Source: Chitinophagaceae bacterium
GTDB lineage: Bacteria; Bacteroidota; Bacteroidia; Chitinophagales; Chitinophagaceae
Assembly: GCA_016710165.1 (NCBI GenBank)
Contig: JADJLJ010000005.1
Span: forward strand, 124,001 to 188,000
Length of the DNA stretch: 64,000 nt
Direction: 5' to 3'
Shown here: positions 52,149 through 60,652 of the stretch, piece after piece
How positions within the stretch are numbered: position 1 is the first letter of the stretch
Layout: the number at the start of each line of letters is the position of its first letter
Notes under the pieces: generated by a model
Databases searched by the model: none
What the model was told of the DNA's origin: nothing
Seen by the model: only the letters and a program-made list of their open reading frames with translations
Program-made: the position numbers and the translations under genes

Positions 52149-52982
52149 TTATTTCAGGCTCTTCTGGAAGTCTTCGTTTATTTTAATATAGTCATCATTC
52201 TTTGCTTCCTTCGCAAGCTCCATGGATCTTTTTGAGCTTTCCAGTGCACCGGCATTATCGCCCAGTTCTTTCTGGATCTTTGCTTTGTATATCCAGATCC
52301 AGAAGGCTTTGTCATTGGCTTCAACGGCCTTGGTCACATTTTCCAGGGCCTTGGTCAGGTTCTTATCGTATTCATTGTAAAACTGTGCCGCCTGCCAGTA
52401 AGGTTTCTTATCGGTTTTCATGGCCGCTTCGATCTGTGCCCTTACCTTGTCTTTGAAATCGGCTTTTATGGGAATGGCCACGGCCGTTTTATCCCATAGG
52501 ATGTGCAGTTCACAACTTTCTGCTTTCACATCGGCAAACTGCATGGTGAAAGATTCAACTCTATCTTTCATCTTCACAGGCTCCACCCGGATCCGGGCAA
52601 CGTCTTCGCTTTCCTTGTACCCGTCAATGCCCCAGTTCTTTAATCCTTTGTTCAGAACGATGTCCCAGGAATCGATGCCGGGGATGGTGTAAAGTACATA
52701 GGTGCCGGTATCGATCCTTTTACCGCCCATTTCAACGGGCTCTGTCAACACCAGTTTGGTGGCAGCATTTGCACCGGTACGCCACAACTTGTTGTAAGGA
52801 ACCAGGTCGCCGAATATTTTGCGGCCTTTAGCCGATGGCCTTGAATAGGTGAGTTCAATAGAACCGATGGCAAATTCCTGTTTGATGGTTTGCGTGGGCG
52901 AAGGCGCCGGCATGCGCACCTGGGCCGTACCTGCCAAAGCGAAACAGGAAATGGCAATGATTGGTAATAGTAATTTCTTCAT
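52149..52982 (-). CDS. DUF2911 domain-containing secreted protein
   Basis: 277 residues with a signal peptide ('IIAISCFALAGTAQ'). The DUF2911 core is 'IELTYSRPSAKGRKIFGDLV', 'LWRTGANAATKL' and 'YVLYTIPGIDSWDIVLNK'. A C-terminal helical part ('ALENVTKAVEANDKAFWIWI') looks like TPR. Function unknown; periplasmic. Confidence 0.87.
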   Translation of the reverse strand: MKKLLLPIIAISCFALAGTAQVRMPAPSPTQTIKQEFAIGSIELTYSRPSAKGRKIFGDLVPYNKLWRTGANAATKLVLTEPVEMGGKRIDTGTYVLYTIPGIDSWDIVLNKGLKNWGIDGYKESEDVARIRVEPVKMKDRVESFTMQFADVKAESCELHILWDKTAVAIPIKADFKDKVRAQIEAAMKTDKKPYWQAAQFYNEYDKNLTKALENVTKAVEANDKAFWIWIYKAKIQKELGDNAGALESSKRSMELAKEAKNDDYIKINEDFQKSLK

Positions 52983-53084
52983 AAAAATGATTTAGGGAGC
53001 TAAGGTAATGAAATTGGACTTACAGTAAAACCGAAAATGGGAAATGTTGAAAATTGAATGTGTGTATATGTTTACATGTTCAAT

Positions 53085-53212
53085 ACGGAATGTTCCGTGC
53101 GGAATGTTCAATGAACAATGTTCAATTTTCAACAGGCAGGCTCATGCCACACGACCTGGGCTGCCAGGCTTTGTAAGATCGTGAAAAATGGTAAATGGTA
53201 AATGGTAAATGG
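53085..53212. repeat. Two short-word repeat clusters
   Basis: 53085-53131 is built from permutations of GGAATGTTC and CAATGTTCAA, and 53183-53212 from four copies of AATGGTA. Neither codes for protein. Confidence 0.55.
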
Positions 53213-53216
53213 CAGA

Positions 53217-54170
53217 TCAGAACTTCACCTTCACACTGGCCGAGGTCTTTCTTCCTTTCTTTACCTTCCATTGCGGGCCCTGCATGATCAGGCGTTTGGC
53301 GGCTTCATCATACATGGTCCCGAGCGATTTGTTTACCCGGATATTGCTGATGGTGCCGTTTGCTTTTACATCAAAACTGAGTTCCACCTCTCCATGCGGT
53401 TCATTTTTTGGCATGCCTTCGGGGATGTTAAGGTTATTGGCCACATAGGTGTTGTAATTATCCCACCCATCTTTCGGCTCCACGTTTATGGAAGAGTCGC
53501 TTAAAACAGATGCCCGTCTTGTCCTGCTGCTTACGGTAGCATTTCCTTTCTGTATCACCATCCTGTCTTTGATGGCGGCTTCATCTTCCAGCAGGATGAT
53601 CCTGTTCATGGGCTGGTTGCTGCGGAGTGAATACGTACGGGGCAGGTAACCAGCGGACCTTATTTCAATATTAAGCAGCGAATCGCTGGAGAACAAACGG
53701 AAATTTCCTTTTACATCGGCATAGGTCTCAAAATTGCCGCTCTTTACCGTAATGTTTGAAAAGGGCAGGGGTGAATTATCGGCACCCACCACCTGGGCAT
53801 TGAAAAAATTATTTACAGCTTTATCTTTTTTAGATACAGCATTGGCAGTTTTGCTTTTCGATGGCTCCCCATCCGCTTCATTCTTTTTTTCCGTTTCTTT
53901 TGCAAGCTCCATCGGTTTCTCCCGGCCCGGTGTGATATTATTATTTGCTGAAGGGGCCGAATTGGCCGGGGAAATAATGACGGCATCATTCCGGGCATTG
54001 TTATAACCAGCCTTGTCATTCATGACCAGGCTGACAGAATCATTTGCCTGTACTTTACCCGGTTTATAAACAAAATCATCATCGGGCAGCACCTGCTGGC
54101 CCTGTTGTACAACCGTTACATCGGCCCCTGTTAGCTTTTCTTCTGCCACCCCGGCAGGAGGATTTACCAA
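53217..54170 (-). CDS. Anti-sigma / TonB fusion protein, C-terminal part
   Basis: Carries a carboxypeptidase-like regulatory domain ('FNAQVVGADNSPLPFSNITV' with 'SAGYLPRTYSLRSNQPMN') and a C-terminal TonB-like domain ('GEVELSFDVKANGTISNIRV', 'MYDEAAKRLIMQGPQW', 'TSASVKVKF'). It is preceded by the N-terminal part in 54164-54598; adding one C to the run at 54211-54214 (plus-strand G4) joins the two frames through 'PAAKDNTGPSPAKELVNPP'. So the whole gene runs from 54598 to 53217. It would connect a sigma factor to the envelope. Confidence 0.78.
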   Translation of the reverse strand: MVNPPAGVAEEKLTGADVTVVQQGQQVLPDDDFVYKPGKVQANDSVSLVMNDKAGYNNARNDAVIISPANSAPSANNNITPGREKPMELAKETEKKNEADGEPSKSKTANAVSKKDKAVNNFFNAQVVGADNSPLPFSNITVKSGNFETYADVKGNFRLFSSDSLLNIEIRSAGYLPRTYSLRSNQPMNRIILLEDEAAIKDRMVIQKGNATVSSRTRRASVLSDSSINVEPKDGWDNYNTYVANNLNIPEGMPKNEPHGEVELSFDVKANGTISNIRVNKSLGTMYDEAAKRLIMQGPQWKVKKGRKTSASVKVKF

Positions 54171-54598
54171 TTCCTTTGCAGGCGAAGGACCGGTATTGTC
54201 TTTGGCAGCCGGGGAGGCACCGCAATGGTTTCTGTTTGTGCGATCTGGGGAACTGCTTTCTCTTCTTCATTTTTATTTGTAAGGACCAGGGCCAGGGCCG
54301 AAGCACCACCGATGACCAATACAGCAGCCACAGCCTTCCACCACCTTGCCCTTGACCGGTGCATGGGAATTACTTTGGCCCCGGTGGCTGCTTCGGCGAT
54401 CTGCTTATGAGCGAGGGCCAGTTGTTCCTTCCATTCCTTGTCCTGCATGGCCCCGTAACCTTCCATGGCTTCTGCAAGAAAAGGATCATCCAGCGCTGCT
54501 TTTTCCATCGCATGCATCTGCTGTGCCGACAGTTTGCCCGAAAAATATTTTTCAATATCCTGTACGGTATGGGTCATATTTTTATTGTTGCTGCTCAT
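54164..54598 (-). CDS. Anti-sigma / TonB fusion protein, N-terminal part
   Basis: Begins 'MSSNNKNMTHTVQDIEKYFS' with a short cytoplasmic helical region ('LSAQQMHAMEKAALDDPFLA') as found in Bacteroidota anti-sigma factors, then one membrane helix ('WWKAVAAVLVIGGASALALVL'; quoted region 87-107). After 'ETIAVP' the frame is wrong, and the last 16 residues are not native. The gene starts 15 nt after the ECF sigma gene on the same strand, so it probably regulates that sigma factor. Confidence 0.78.
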   Translation of the reverse strand: MSSNNKNMTHTVQDIEKYFSGKLSAQQMHAMEKAALDDPFLAEAMEGYGAMQDKEWKEQLALAHKQIAEAATGAKVIPMHRSRARWWKAVAAVLVIGGASALALVLTNKNEEEKAVPQIAQTETIAVPPRLPKTIPVLRLQRNW

Positions 54599-54613
54599 TT
54601 GTCCGGTAAAGCA

Positions 54614-55195
54614 TCAGATATTCACTTGTTTTTCGTCCATGCATATTTTCAGGTTCCGTTTGCCGTTCTGGATATAACTTCTCACTTTGTTCCATTCAAA
54701 CCCGGTTATTTCTGCTATTTCGTTGTAACATTTGTTCTCTAAATAGAACAGTACAACCGACCTTTTCTGTTCTTCCACCAGGGTATCTATGCATTGCTCT
54801 AATTTCTTAAAATTTTCTTCTTTTTCCAACGCCTCGCCATTCAGATGCGTATTTTGTTCAGAATACATAAATGTGGCGCTGAATTCTGTGGTTTTCATGT
54901 TGCGGGGGCTTCGGAGCTGCATCAGGCAGTAATTGCGGGTTAACACATGCAGCCAGCCCTTGAAATTATCCACTTCATGCACCCGTAGCTTGCTGTGGAG
55001 CTCGTTGAAGATGTCCATGACGGCATCCTTGCACCGCTCCGGGTCTTTGAAATATTTGAGGCAGACACCAAATACAAGGTCCATATAACGCTGGTAGAGT
55101 GTACTCAGCAGGTTCATATCGCCTGTTTCCCGGTAGGCAACCAGCAATTCCTTATCAGCCGGATCCTGTGGAGATATGTTCTTTAGAAATGTCAA
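54614..55195 (-). CDS. ECF-type RNA polymerase sigma factor
   Basis: 193 residues. Region 2 is 'LYQRYMDLVFGVCLKYFKDP' with 'CKDAVMDIFNELHSKL' and 'FKGWLHVLTRNYCLMQLR'; region 4 is 'YNEIAEITGFEWNKVRSYIQ' with 'NGKRNLK'. It recognises its own promoter class and is probably held by the downstream anti-sigma protein. No upstream promoter was identified. Confidence 0.9.
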   Translation of the reverse strand: MTFLKNISPQDPADKELLVAYRETGDMNLLSTLYQRYMDLVFGVCLKYFKDPERCKDAVMDIFNELHSKLRVHEVDNFKGWLHVLTRNYCLMQLRSPRNMKTTEFSATFMYSEQNTHLNGEALEKEENFKKLEQCIDTLVEEQKRSVVLFYLENKCYNEIAEITGFEWNKVRSYIQNGKRNLKICMDEKQVNI

Positions 55196-55230
55196 TATTC
55201 AGTTTTGTTTCTGTCCGTTTTCTGGTCCTG

Positions 55231-56058
55231 CTATTCAAAAAACACTTTTACTGTCTGGTAGAACAGGCGGCTGTTGAGGTACTGGCTTTGTTGCAACTGC
55301 CTCTCCGAAAAACCCTGCAGGCCCAGCAGGCCGGCTGCATTGCCTTTGTTGATAGCGATCTCCAGGTATCCGGCTGAGTTGAACATGGCCAGTTTTTCTC
55401 CTTCATTCACATCGGCATAGGTGTCGCTGATCCTGTCGATCACTTCATCCCGTTTAAAAACGATCTTAAAACTCCGGCCCTTCCGCTGCTCCTCAAATTC
55501 GTCCCGGTGTATGTTAACGATCACATTCTCAAAATTATCCGTAAAGATGATCTGCCCTTCGATCCAGTCGTTTCCCAGCAAGGGCCTCAAGGGGTTCTTT
55601 ACATGGATGGAAATATCCGGGCTGCCGATCTCTTCGATCTTCCTGCCCTGGATAAGTTCTGAGAATGCAGCGGCAAAAACGGAAGTGCAATACAGGGTAT
55701 TCTTCTGTTTGTTCTTGTCCAGGGCCAGTGCAACCACTTTTTGAGGTATCTCTTCTAATATCATGGTAAGCAATCCGTTGTCGGCGCAACCAATATAATG
55801 TCCATTGTGTTCAGCCAACAGCATATGTTCCGGTCTTTCATCAAAAAGGTTCACCAATACCAGGTGAAATGTTCCGGCCGGAAAATTCTTTATTGCATTC
55901 CTGCACACATAGGCCGCCTGTGGATAATTGAAAGGAGACAGGTCATGCGATACATCAACAATGTTGTAATCGCTGTTTTCCTGCAACAACTGCCCTTTAA
56001 CAGCACCCACCAGGAAGTCCTGCCGGCCTATATCGGATGTTAGTGTTAGTAAAGGCAT
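55231..56058 (-). CDS. SAM hydrolase / DUF62 (SAM hydroxide adenosyltransferase) family protein
   Basis: 275 residues. 'LLTLTSDIGRQDFLVGAVKG' and 'VDVSHDLSPFNYPQAAYV' are the N-terminal motifs of the family (Asp that holds the ribose), and 'GCADNGLLTMILEE' and 'FTDNFENVIVNIH' belong to the C-terminal domain. Family members cleave S-adenosylmethionine to adenosine and methionine, or halogenate it. Relative to halogenases, hydrolysis is the likelier activity here. Confidence 0.88.
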   Translation of the reverse strand: MPLLTLTSDIGRQDFLVGAVKGQLLQENSDYNIVDVSHDLSPFNYPQAAYVCRNAIKNFPAGTFHLVLVNLFDERPEHMLLAEHNGHYIGCADNGLLTMILEEIPQKVVALALDKNKQKNTLYCTSVFAAAFSELIQGRKIEEIGSPDISIHVKNPLRPLLGNDWIEGQIIFTDNFENVIVNIHRDEFEEQRKGRSFKIVFKRDEVIDRISDTYADVNEGEKLAMFNSAGYLEIAINKGNAAGLLGLQGFSERQLQQSQYLNSRLFYQTVKVFFE

Positions 56059-56098
56059 TTTTGGTTGAAAGATTGCTGCATTTAAGGGTAATTTCGGA

Positions 56099-56911
56099 TC
56101 ATCTTACCAGTTCCCCGTTTTTAAAAAAGAATTTCTTTACCAGTTTATCGGCCAGGCCGGGGAAGAGTTTATTCATGAAAACGGTCCGCTTACCGGTGAA
56201 GGTAAGCACGAGGGTCCTTTTTCTTTTTTCAATGGCTTTTAAGATATGTGCCGCACACGCTTCGGAGGTCATCATCTTGCCTTCATCCATGGGGCTTTCT
56301 CCCTGCGACTTCCCTTTTTTATTCAGTGCCCGGTTGCGGATATTGGATGAAGTGAATCCCGGGCAAACCCACATTACGTTCACCCCGCTGTCCAGCAGTT
56401 CGGTCCGGAGGGCTTCCAGGAAACCGTTCACGGCGAATTTGCTGGCGCTGTAACCACTGCGGCCGGGCAGGCCACGGAACCCGGCAATGGAGGAAACACC
56501 TACGATGGACCCTTTTCGCTCTATCACGGAATCCAATGCCAGCCGGGTGCAGTAAAGGGTACCAAAAAAATTTATGCCCATTACTTTTTCTATTACATCC
56601 ACTTCCAGGTCCTTGAACAATGCCCGCATGGATATTCCGGCATTGTTAATGAGTATATCTATTCCACCAAACACCCGGATGGTTGAATCAATGAAGTTCT
56701 TACAGTCGTTGTAATTGCTCACATCAGCCACCATGGTATGCAGCGGCTTGCCGGAATGTAAAAGCTGCAGGTCATACAATTTATCCTGGTTACGGGCACA
56801 GGTTGCTACCCTGGCTCCCTGCAGCAGGAGGGCATCTGTAAGCGCCTTGCCAATGCCATCACTTCCGCCGGTAATGGCAACCACCTTGTTTTTGAAAAAA
56901 TCAGAATGCAT
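56099..56911 (-). CDS. SDR family oxidoreductase
   Basis: 270 residues from ATG 56911. Classic SDR: 'VAITGGSDGIGKAL' (NAD(P) loop), 'DILINNAGISM' and catalytic 'SSIAGFRGLPGRSGYSASKFA' (Ser, YxxxK). A C-terminal 'RNRALNKKGKSQGESPMDEG' segment resembles DHRS7-like short-chain dehydrogenases. The frame stays open to 57058 across the tRNA-Lys gene, but that extension is spurious. Confidence 0.88.
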   Translation of the reverse strand: MHSDFFKNKVVAITGGSDGIGKALTDALLLQGARVATCARNQDKLYDLQLLHSGKPLHTMVADVSNYNDCKNFIDSTIRVFGGIDILINNAGISMRALFKDLEVDVIEKVMGINFFGTLYCTRLALDSVIERKGSIVGVSSIAGFRGLPGRSGYSASKFAVNGFLEALRTELLDSGVNVMWVCPGFTSSNIRNRALNKKGKSQGESPMDEGKMMTSEACAAHILKAIEKRKRTLVLTFTGKRTVFMNKLFPGLADKLVKKFFFKNGELVR

Positions 56912-56964
56912 CGTACTACAAAAATAGAGGGATTTACCTCGCCGATGACATTTTAACCAATAAA

Positions 56965-56987
56965 AAACCCCCTGGATAAGGGGGTTT
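56965..56987 (-). terminator. Terminator of tRNA-Lys
   Basis: AAACCCCC / GGGGGTTT, a perfect 8-bp stem followed by T-rich bases on the minus strand, 2 nt past the tRNA 3' end. Confidence 0.8.
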
Positions 56988-56988
56988 G

Positions 56989-57061
56989 TGATCTGGCTGG
57001 GACTCGAACCCAGGACCCATACATTAAAAGTGTATTGCTCTACCAACTGAGCTACCAAATC
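56989..57061 (-). tRNA. tRNA-Lys (anticodon TTT)
   Basis: 73 nt, no encoded CCA. Acceptor GATTTGG/CCAGATC (one G-U), D-arm GCTCAGTTGGTAGAGC, anticodon arm ATACA-CTTTTAA-TGTAT, T-arm CTGGG-TTCGAGT-CCCAG. All arms are canonical. A terminator follows. Confidence 0.95.
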
Positions 57062-57163
57062 AGCCTTTCAATTTTTGGAGTGCAAAGATAGGGGTATTGA
57101 TTTAAAAAATTCAACCAAAAACTGATTTTTTACTACCGTTATAAAAAATGTGGACATCTCTGT

Positions 57164-58186
57164 TCATATCGTCAGTAAACTGCATCCCCTTATGTCGCTG
57201 GCATCCATTCTTCCCAGTACTTCAAAGCTTTCATTGCTGTGCAAACGGCCCATATCATCCGTGGCAATAAAGCTGCAACTGTACATATTGGCAAGATCAA
57301 TGATGTTGATGGCGCCGGTCAGTGGTTTTTCAACTGCATTGGCTGCAGGCATTACATGAAAGGGATCGTCTTCATCCCGGAGCAGCACTTTCATCCATGC
57401 GGGGCAGTGAAAGATACCATCGCCTTTTGAATAGGCCTGCGATAATAATTCGGTCATCCCGTATTCAGAATGGATGAGGTTGATGGAAAATTGCTTTTGC
57501 AGAAGTTCATGTACCTGCTGCCTGGTCATTTCTTCCCGCCTTCTTTTCATACCCCCGGTTTCCATTACAATAGTGTTTCGCAACTGTATGGGATATCTTT
57601 CTGCAAAATCCAGCAGGGCATAGGTGACACCAAGGAGCAGGGTGGGTGTCTTCAGAATTTCATTGTGCATTAAAGTGCGGTGCAGCTTTTCAAGATCGTA
57701 CAGGTAAAACCCGCTCAGGGGGTTGGCGCTTGCCTGGATCAGTTCATCCGTCATCATCACCAGCGATGAATGCTGCCTTTCCAGGTAGGAGGGCAATAGA
57801 CCCAGTATGCATTTGCTGGCGGGCTTCCCGTAAAATTTTTCAAAACAGGTCATAAAACTCCTGCGGTAAATGGCAAGGTCTTTTACCAGGTGCCGGCTGC
57901 TGGCGGAAGCGCCGGTACCGCTGCTTTCAAAAACGGCTTCGGGTTCAAATGGGGTTGTTGTTACCGGGTGCGTTTTAAAAAAGGAAATGGGCAGGAAGGG
58001 TATCTTTTCCGGCAGAAGAACGGCATCAACATCGGTGTGGATGGCATCGCAATACTGCCGGTAAACGGGGTTGTGCTCATACTGGAACCGGAATAGCTCT
58101 ATGGCCAGCGAAGAAAAATTATCTGGGGAAGCAGCAAAAACCTTTTTTTCAAGCTCTGTATTTTTAACGGTTTCTTTCACCTGCAA
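57164..58186 (-). CDS. LuxE-like acyl-protein synthetase / acyl-activating protein
   Basis: 340 residues. No ATG at the start; TTG 58186 (or GTG 58180) gives 'QVKETVKNTELEKK'. 'AVFESSGTGASASSRH' resembles the Ser/Thr-rich ATP loop of adenylating enzymes and 'NLIHSEYGMTELLSQAYS' the following helix. This is the LuxE (fatty acid-activating) family, but here without luxCD. Adenylation of an acyl substrate is likely; the carrier is unknown. Divergent from a lipoprotein gene. Confidence 0.78.
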   Translation of the reverse strand: MQVKETVKNTELEKKVFAASPDNFSSLAIELFRFQYEHNPVYRQYCDAIHTDVDAVLLPEKIPFLPISFFKTHPVTTTPFEPEAVFESSGTGASASSRHLVKDLAIYRRSFMTCFEKFYGKPASKCILGLLPSYLERQHSSLVMMTDELIQASANPLSGFYLYDLEKLHRTLMHNEILKTPTLLLGVTYALLDFAERYPIQLRNTIVMETGGMKRRREEMTRQQVHELLQKQFSINLIHSEYGMTELLSQAYSKGDGIFHCPAWMKVLLRDEDDPFHVMPAANAVEKPLTGAINIIDLANMYSCSFIATDDMGRLHSNESFEVLGRMDASDIRGCSLLTI

Positions 58187-58215
58187 TGATTAAATTTGAC
58201 ACACAAAACACAACG

Positions 58216-58671
58216 ATGCGTTACACAATCCTGATTGTTACAGCCCTGGTTTTTTTAGCAGCCTGCAAGAAAGACAAATTTACGACGGCTCCACAAATAA
58301 AGTATAAATCCCTTTCGCACAACCTGGTCGACCTTTCGCCCACCAGTGCGGTACCGGTTTTTACCCTGCATATTACCGATGCGGAGGGAGATCTGGGTAT
58401 CAGTGGTAATGATGTAGCATGGGTGTATATGAAGAACCTGCTTACCAATAAATTTGATTCGGTGCCATTCCCCGACCTGCAGACTGCCGCAAAGACGAAT
58501 TTTGAAGCGGATATTGACGTAACCATTGACAAGGTGCTGGATTGTCGCCCGGTGCCAGGGAATTTGCTGCATACAGATACCCTGTATTTCGAATTCTATG
58601 TAAAAGATTTTGCAAAAAACAAGAGTAACGTAATAACAACACCCGAGCCTGTTTATTTTATCTGCCGCTAA
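58216..58671 (+). CDS. Putative lipoprotein of unknown function
   Basis: 151 residues from ATG 58216 ('MRYTILIVTALVFLAACKKD'). Lipobox 'LAAC' with Cys17 and a Lys-rich segment after it. The body has an immunoglobulin-like pattern ('PVFTLHITDAEGDLGISGND') ending in a Cys. No enzyme motif. The next gene starts immediately after its stop (TAAATG), so they are co-transcribed. Confidence 0.7.
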   Translation: MRYTILIVTALVFLAACKKDKFTTAPQIKYKSLSHNLVDLSPTSAVPVFTLHITDAEGDLGISGNDVAWVYMKNLLTNKFDSVPFPDLQTAAKTNFEADIDVTIDKVLDCRPVPGNLLHTDTLYFEFYVKDFAKNKSNVITTPEPVYFICR

Positions 58672-59502
58672 ATGAAATGGCTTCATTTCATCCTGTCACA
58701 CTCTTTTTTTGTTTCTTTTTGTGCGGTGGCCCTTGCATTTCAAACGGGCCGGTTGCTGCATGTTGATATCCCTGCTTATTTATACGGTTTTATCTTCTTT
58801 GCCACCCTGTGCAGTTATAATTTTTACTGGATACTGAGCCGGTTCTCCTTTTCAGGAACTGTCCCCATAGCCGTTTTCCTGGAAAAAGAAGCGACCGGTA
58901 TTTCACTCTTCCTTATTTCTTTGGCAGGTATGGTCTATTTCCTGCTTATATCCCCGGTACAGTTGAACCAGGTGGCAATGGCTGTTTTACTTACGGTTGC
59001 TTATTCTGTTCCCCTGCTGCCATTTAAATTCCTGCATTTTACCCGGAAGGCGGGGGTGCTTAAAACGGTATTGCTGGCCTTCACCTGGACCTATGTTACG
59101 GCATTTCTGCCCATGCAGACCGGGTGGGGGCTTTTATCCGGTGCGGATATTTTTATCCTCACCCGTCGTTTTTTGTTCATGCTGATGCTGTGTATCATTT
59201 TTGACAACAGGGATAAGGCCGTTGACAAAATAAGGGGCCTGCATAGCCTGGCAACGGTTCTTAAACCAAACCAGCTACTGTTGCTCATCACTGTGATATT
59301 TATCATTTTATTCGGCACCAACTTTTTGTCGGTGCAATATGGTGTAAGTCTTAAACAGTCCATTGCCCTTCAGACATCCACCATTGCCCTGCTGGTTGTT
59401 TATTTCTTCAGTACCCGTAAGCAGGGGTACCTGTTCTATTATTTTGTGGTGGATGGTTTAATGTTGTTTTCTGCCCTGGCAACATTCGTAGCTGGTATTT
59501 GA
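58672..59502 (+). CDS. UbiA-like integral membrane protein, active site degenerate
   Basis: 276 residues, about 8-9 membrane helices. The second Asp-rich motif of UbiA prenyltransferases is visible as 'IFDNRDKAVDKIRGLHSLAT' but the first (NDxxDxxxD) is replaced by 'FATLCSYNFYWIL'. The overall helix pattern still fits UbiA. Either a diverged family or a protein that lost prenyltransferase activity. It starts right after the lipoprotein stop. Confidence 0.6.
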   Translation: MKWLHFILSHSFFVSFCAVALAFQTGRLLHVDIPAYLYGFIFFATLCSYNFYWILSRFSFSGTVPIAVFLEKEATGISLFLISLAGMVYFLLISPVQLNQVAMAVLLTVAYSVPLLPFKFLHFTRKAGVLKTVLLAFTWTYVTAFLPMQTGWGLLSGADIFILTRRFLFMLMLCIIFDNRDKAVDKIRGLHSLATVLKPNQLLLLITVIFIILFGTNFLSVQYGVSLKQSIALQTSTIALLVVYFFSTRKQGYLFYYFVVDGLMLFSALATFVAGI

Positions 59503-59503
59503 T

Positions 59504-59511
59504 TAATTTTG
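59504..59511 (+). promoter_or_regulatory. Bacteroidota -7 promoter element for the M42 peptidase
   Basis: TAATTTTG fits TAnnTTTG, 13 nt before ATG 59525. Confidence 0.5.
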
Positions 59512-59524
59512 CAGGATTAAATAA

Positions 59525-60634
59525 ATGATCATGGCAAAAGCACGAAAAGCAAAATCGATCCTCACGGAACAGTCGTACACTTTTTTAAAGAATTATATAA
59601 ACAATCCCTCGCCAACCGGCTTTGAAAGCGGCGGGCAGAAATTATGGCTCGACCACATCCGCCCGCATGTGGATTCGTTTTTTACCGACCCGTACGGAAC
59701 AGCGGTAGGTGTTGTCAATCCAAATGCTTCTTTTAAAGTAGTGATAGAAGCCCATGCCGATGAAATAAGCTGGTTTGTGAACTATGTTTCTCCGGAGGGA
59801 TTGATATACCTGAAGCGTAACGGGGGCGTGGATCACCAGATCGCACCGTCCATGCGGGTGTTTATTCATGGAAAGAAAGGGATGGTGAAAGCGGTTTTTG
59901 GCTGGCCGGCCATCCATACCAGGATCGGGGGCGCTGATAAAGAAACACAACCGAAGGTTGATAACCTTTTCCTCGATTGCGGCGCAAGGACCAAAAAAGA
60001 GGTGGAATCATTGGGAATTCATATCGGTGCTGTGGTAACCTACGAACAGGGTTATGAAGAGCTGGCTTATGATTACCTGATCGGCCGTGCATTCGACAAC
60101 CGGATCGGTGGTTTCATGATCGCTGAAGTAGCCCGCCTCCTGAAGGAAAATAAGAAAAAACTTCCCTTTGCCCTATACGTGGTGAATGCCGTACAGGAAG
60201 AAATCGGTTTACGGGGTGCAGAGATGATCGCCCGCAGGATCAAGCCCGATGTGGCCATCATTACCGACGTTACACACGATACCACCACGCCGATGATCAG
60301 CAAACAGGTGGAGGGAGAATGCAGTTGTGGTAAAGGCCCTTCCCTTACATACGGCCCGGCCGTACATAATAAGCTGCTGGACCTGATACAGGCTGCGGCA
60401 GTTAAGAACAGGATACCCGTGCAGTATCATGCCGTAAGCAGAAGTACGGGTACCGATACCGATTCGTTTGCCTATGCCAACGATGGCTGCCCTTCGGCAT
60501 TGATCTCCATTCCGCTGCGCTACATGCATACCACCGTGGAAATGCTGCATAAATCGGATATAGAGAATACGATCAGGTTGATGTATGAAACATTATTGAC
60601 CATCACCCCTAAAACAAAGCTGAGTTATTTTTAA
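59525..60634 (+). CDS. M42 family metallopeptidase
   Basis: 369 residues. Metal ligands appear in 'VVIEAHADEISWFVNYV', 'AFDNRIGGFM', 'VQEEIGLRGAEMIARR' (catalytic Glu pair) and 'RYMHTTVEMLHKSD'. The family includes cytosolic glutamyl/aminopeptidases with dodecameric structure. No signal peptide. Second ATG at 59531 ('MAKARKAKS') is an equal start candidate. Followed by a small membrane protein gene. Confidence 0.92.
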   Translation: MIMAKARKAKSILTEQSYTFLKNYINNPSPTGFESGGQKLWLDHIRPHVDSFFTDPYGTAVGVVNPNASFKVVIEAHADEISWFVNYVSPEGLIYLKRNGGVDHQIAPSMRVFIHGKKGMVKAVFGWPAIHTRIGGADKETQPKVDNLFLDCGARTKKEVESLGIHIGAVVTYEQGYEELAYDYLIGRAFDNRIGGFMIAEVARLLKENKKKLPFALYVVNAVQEEIGLRGAEMIARRIKPDVAIITDVTHDTTTPMISKQVEGECSCGKGPSLTYGPAVHNKLLDLIQAAAVKNRIPVQYHAVSRSTGTDTDSFAYANDGCPSALISIPLRYMHTTVEMLHKSDIENTIRLMYETLLTITPKTKLSYF

Positions 60635-60652
60635 CCCGGGCAGGAGAACAAA

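Noticed and set aside
56912..57058. N-terminal extension of the SDR gene through the tRNA-Lys gene
   Set aside because: The extra 49 residues are translation of the tRNA and its terminator; the SDR family begins at ATG 56911.
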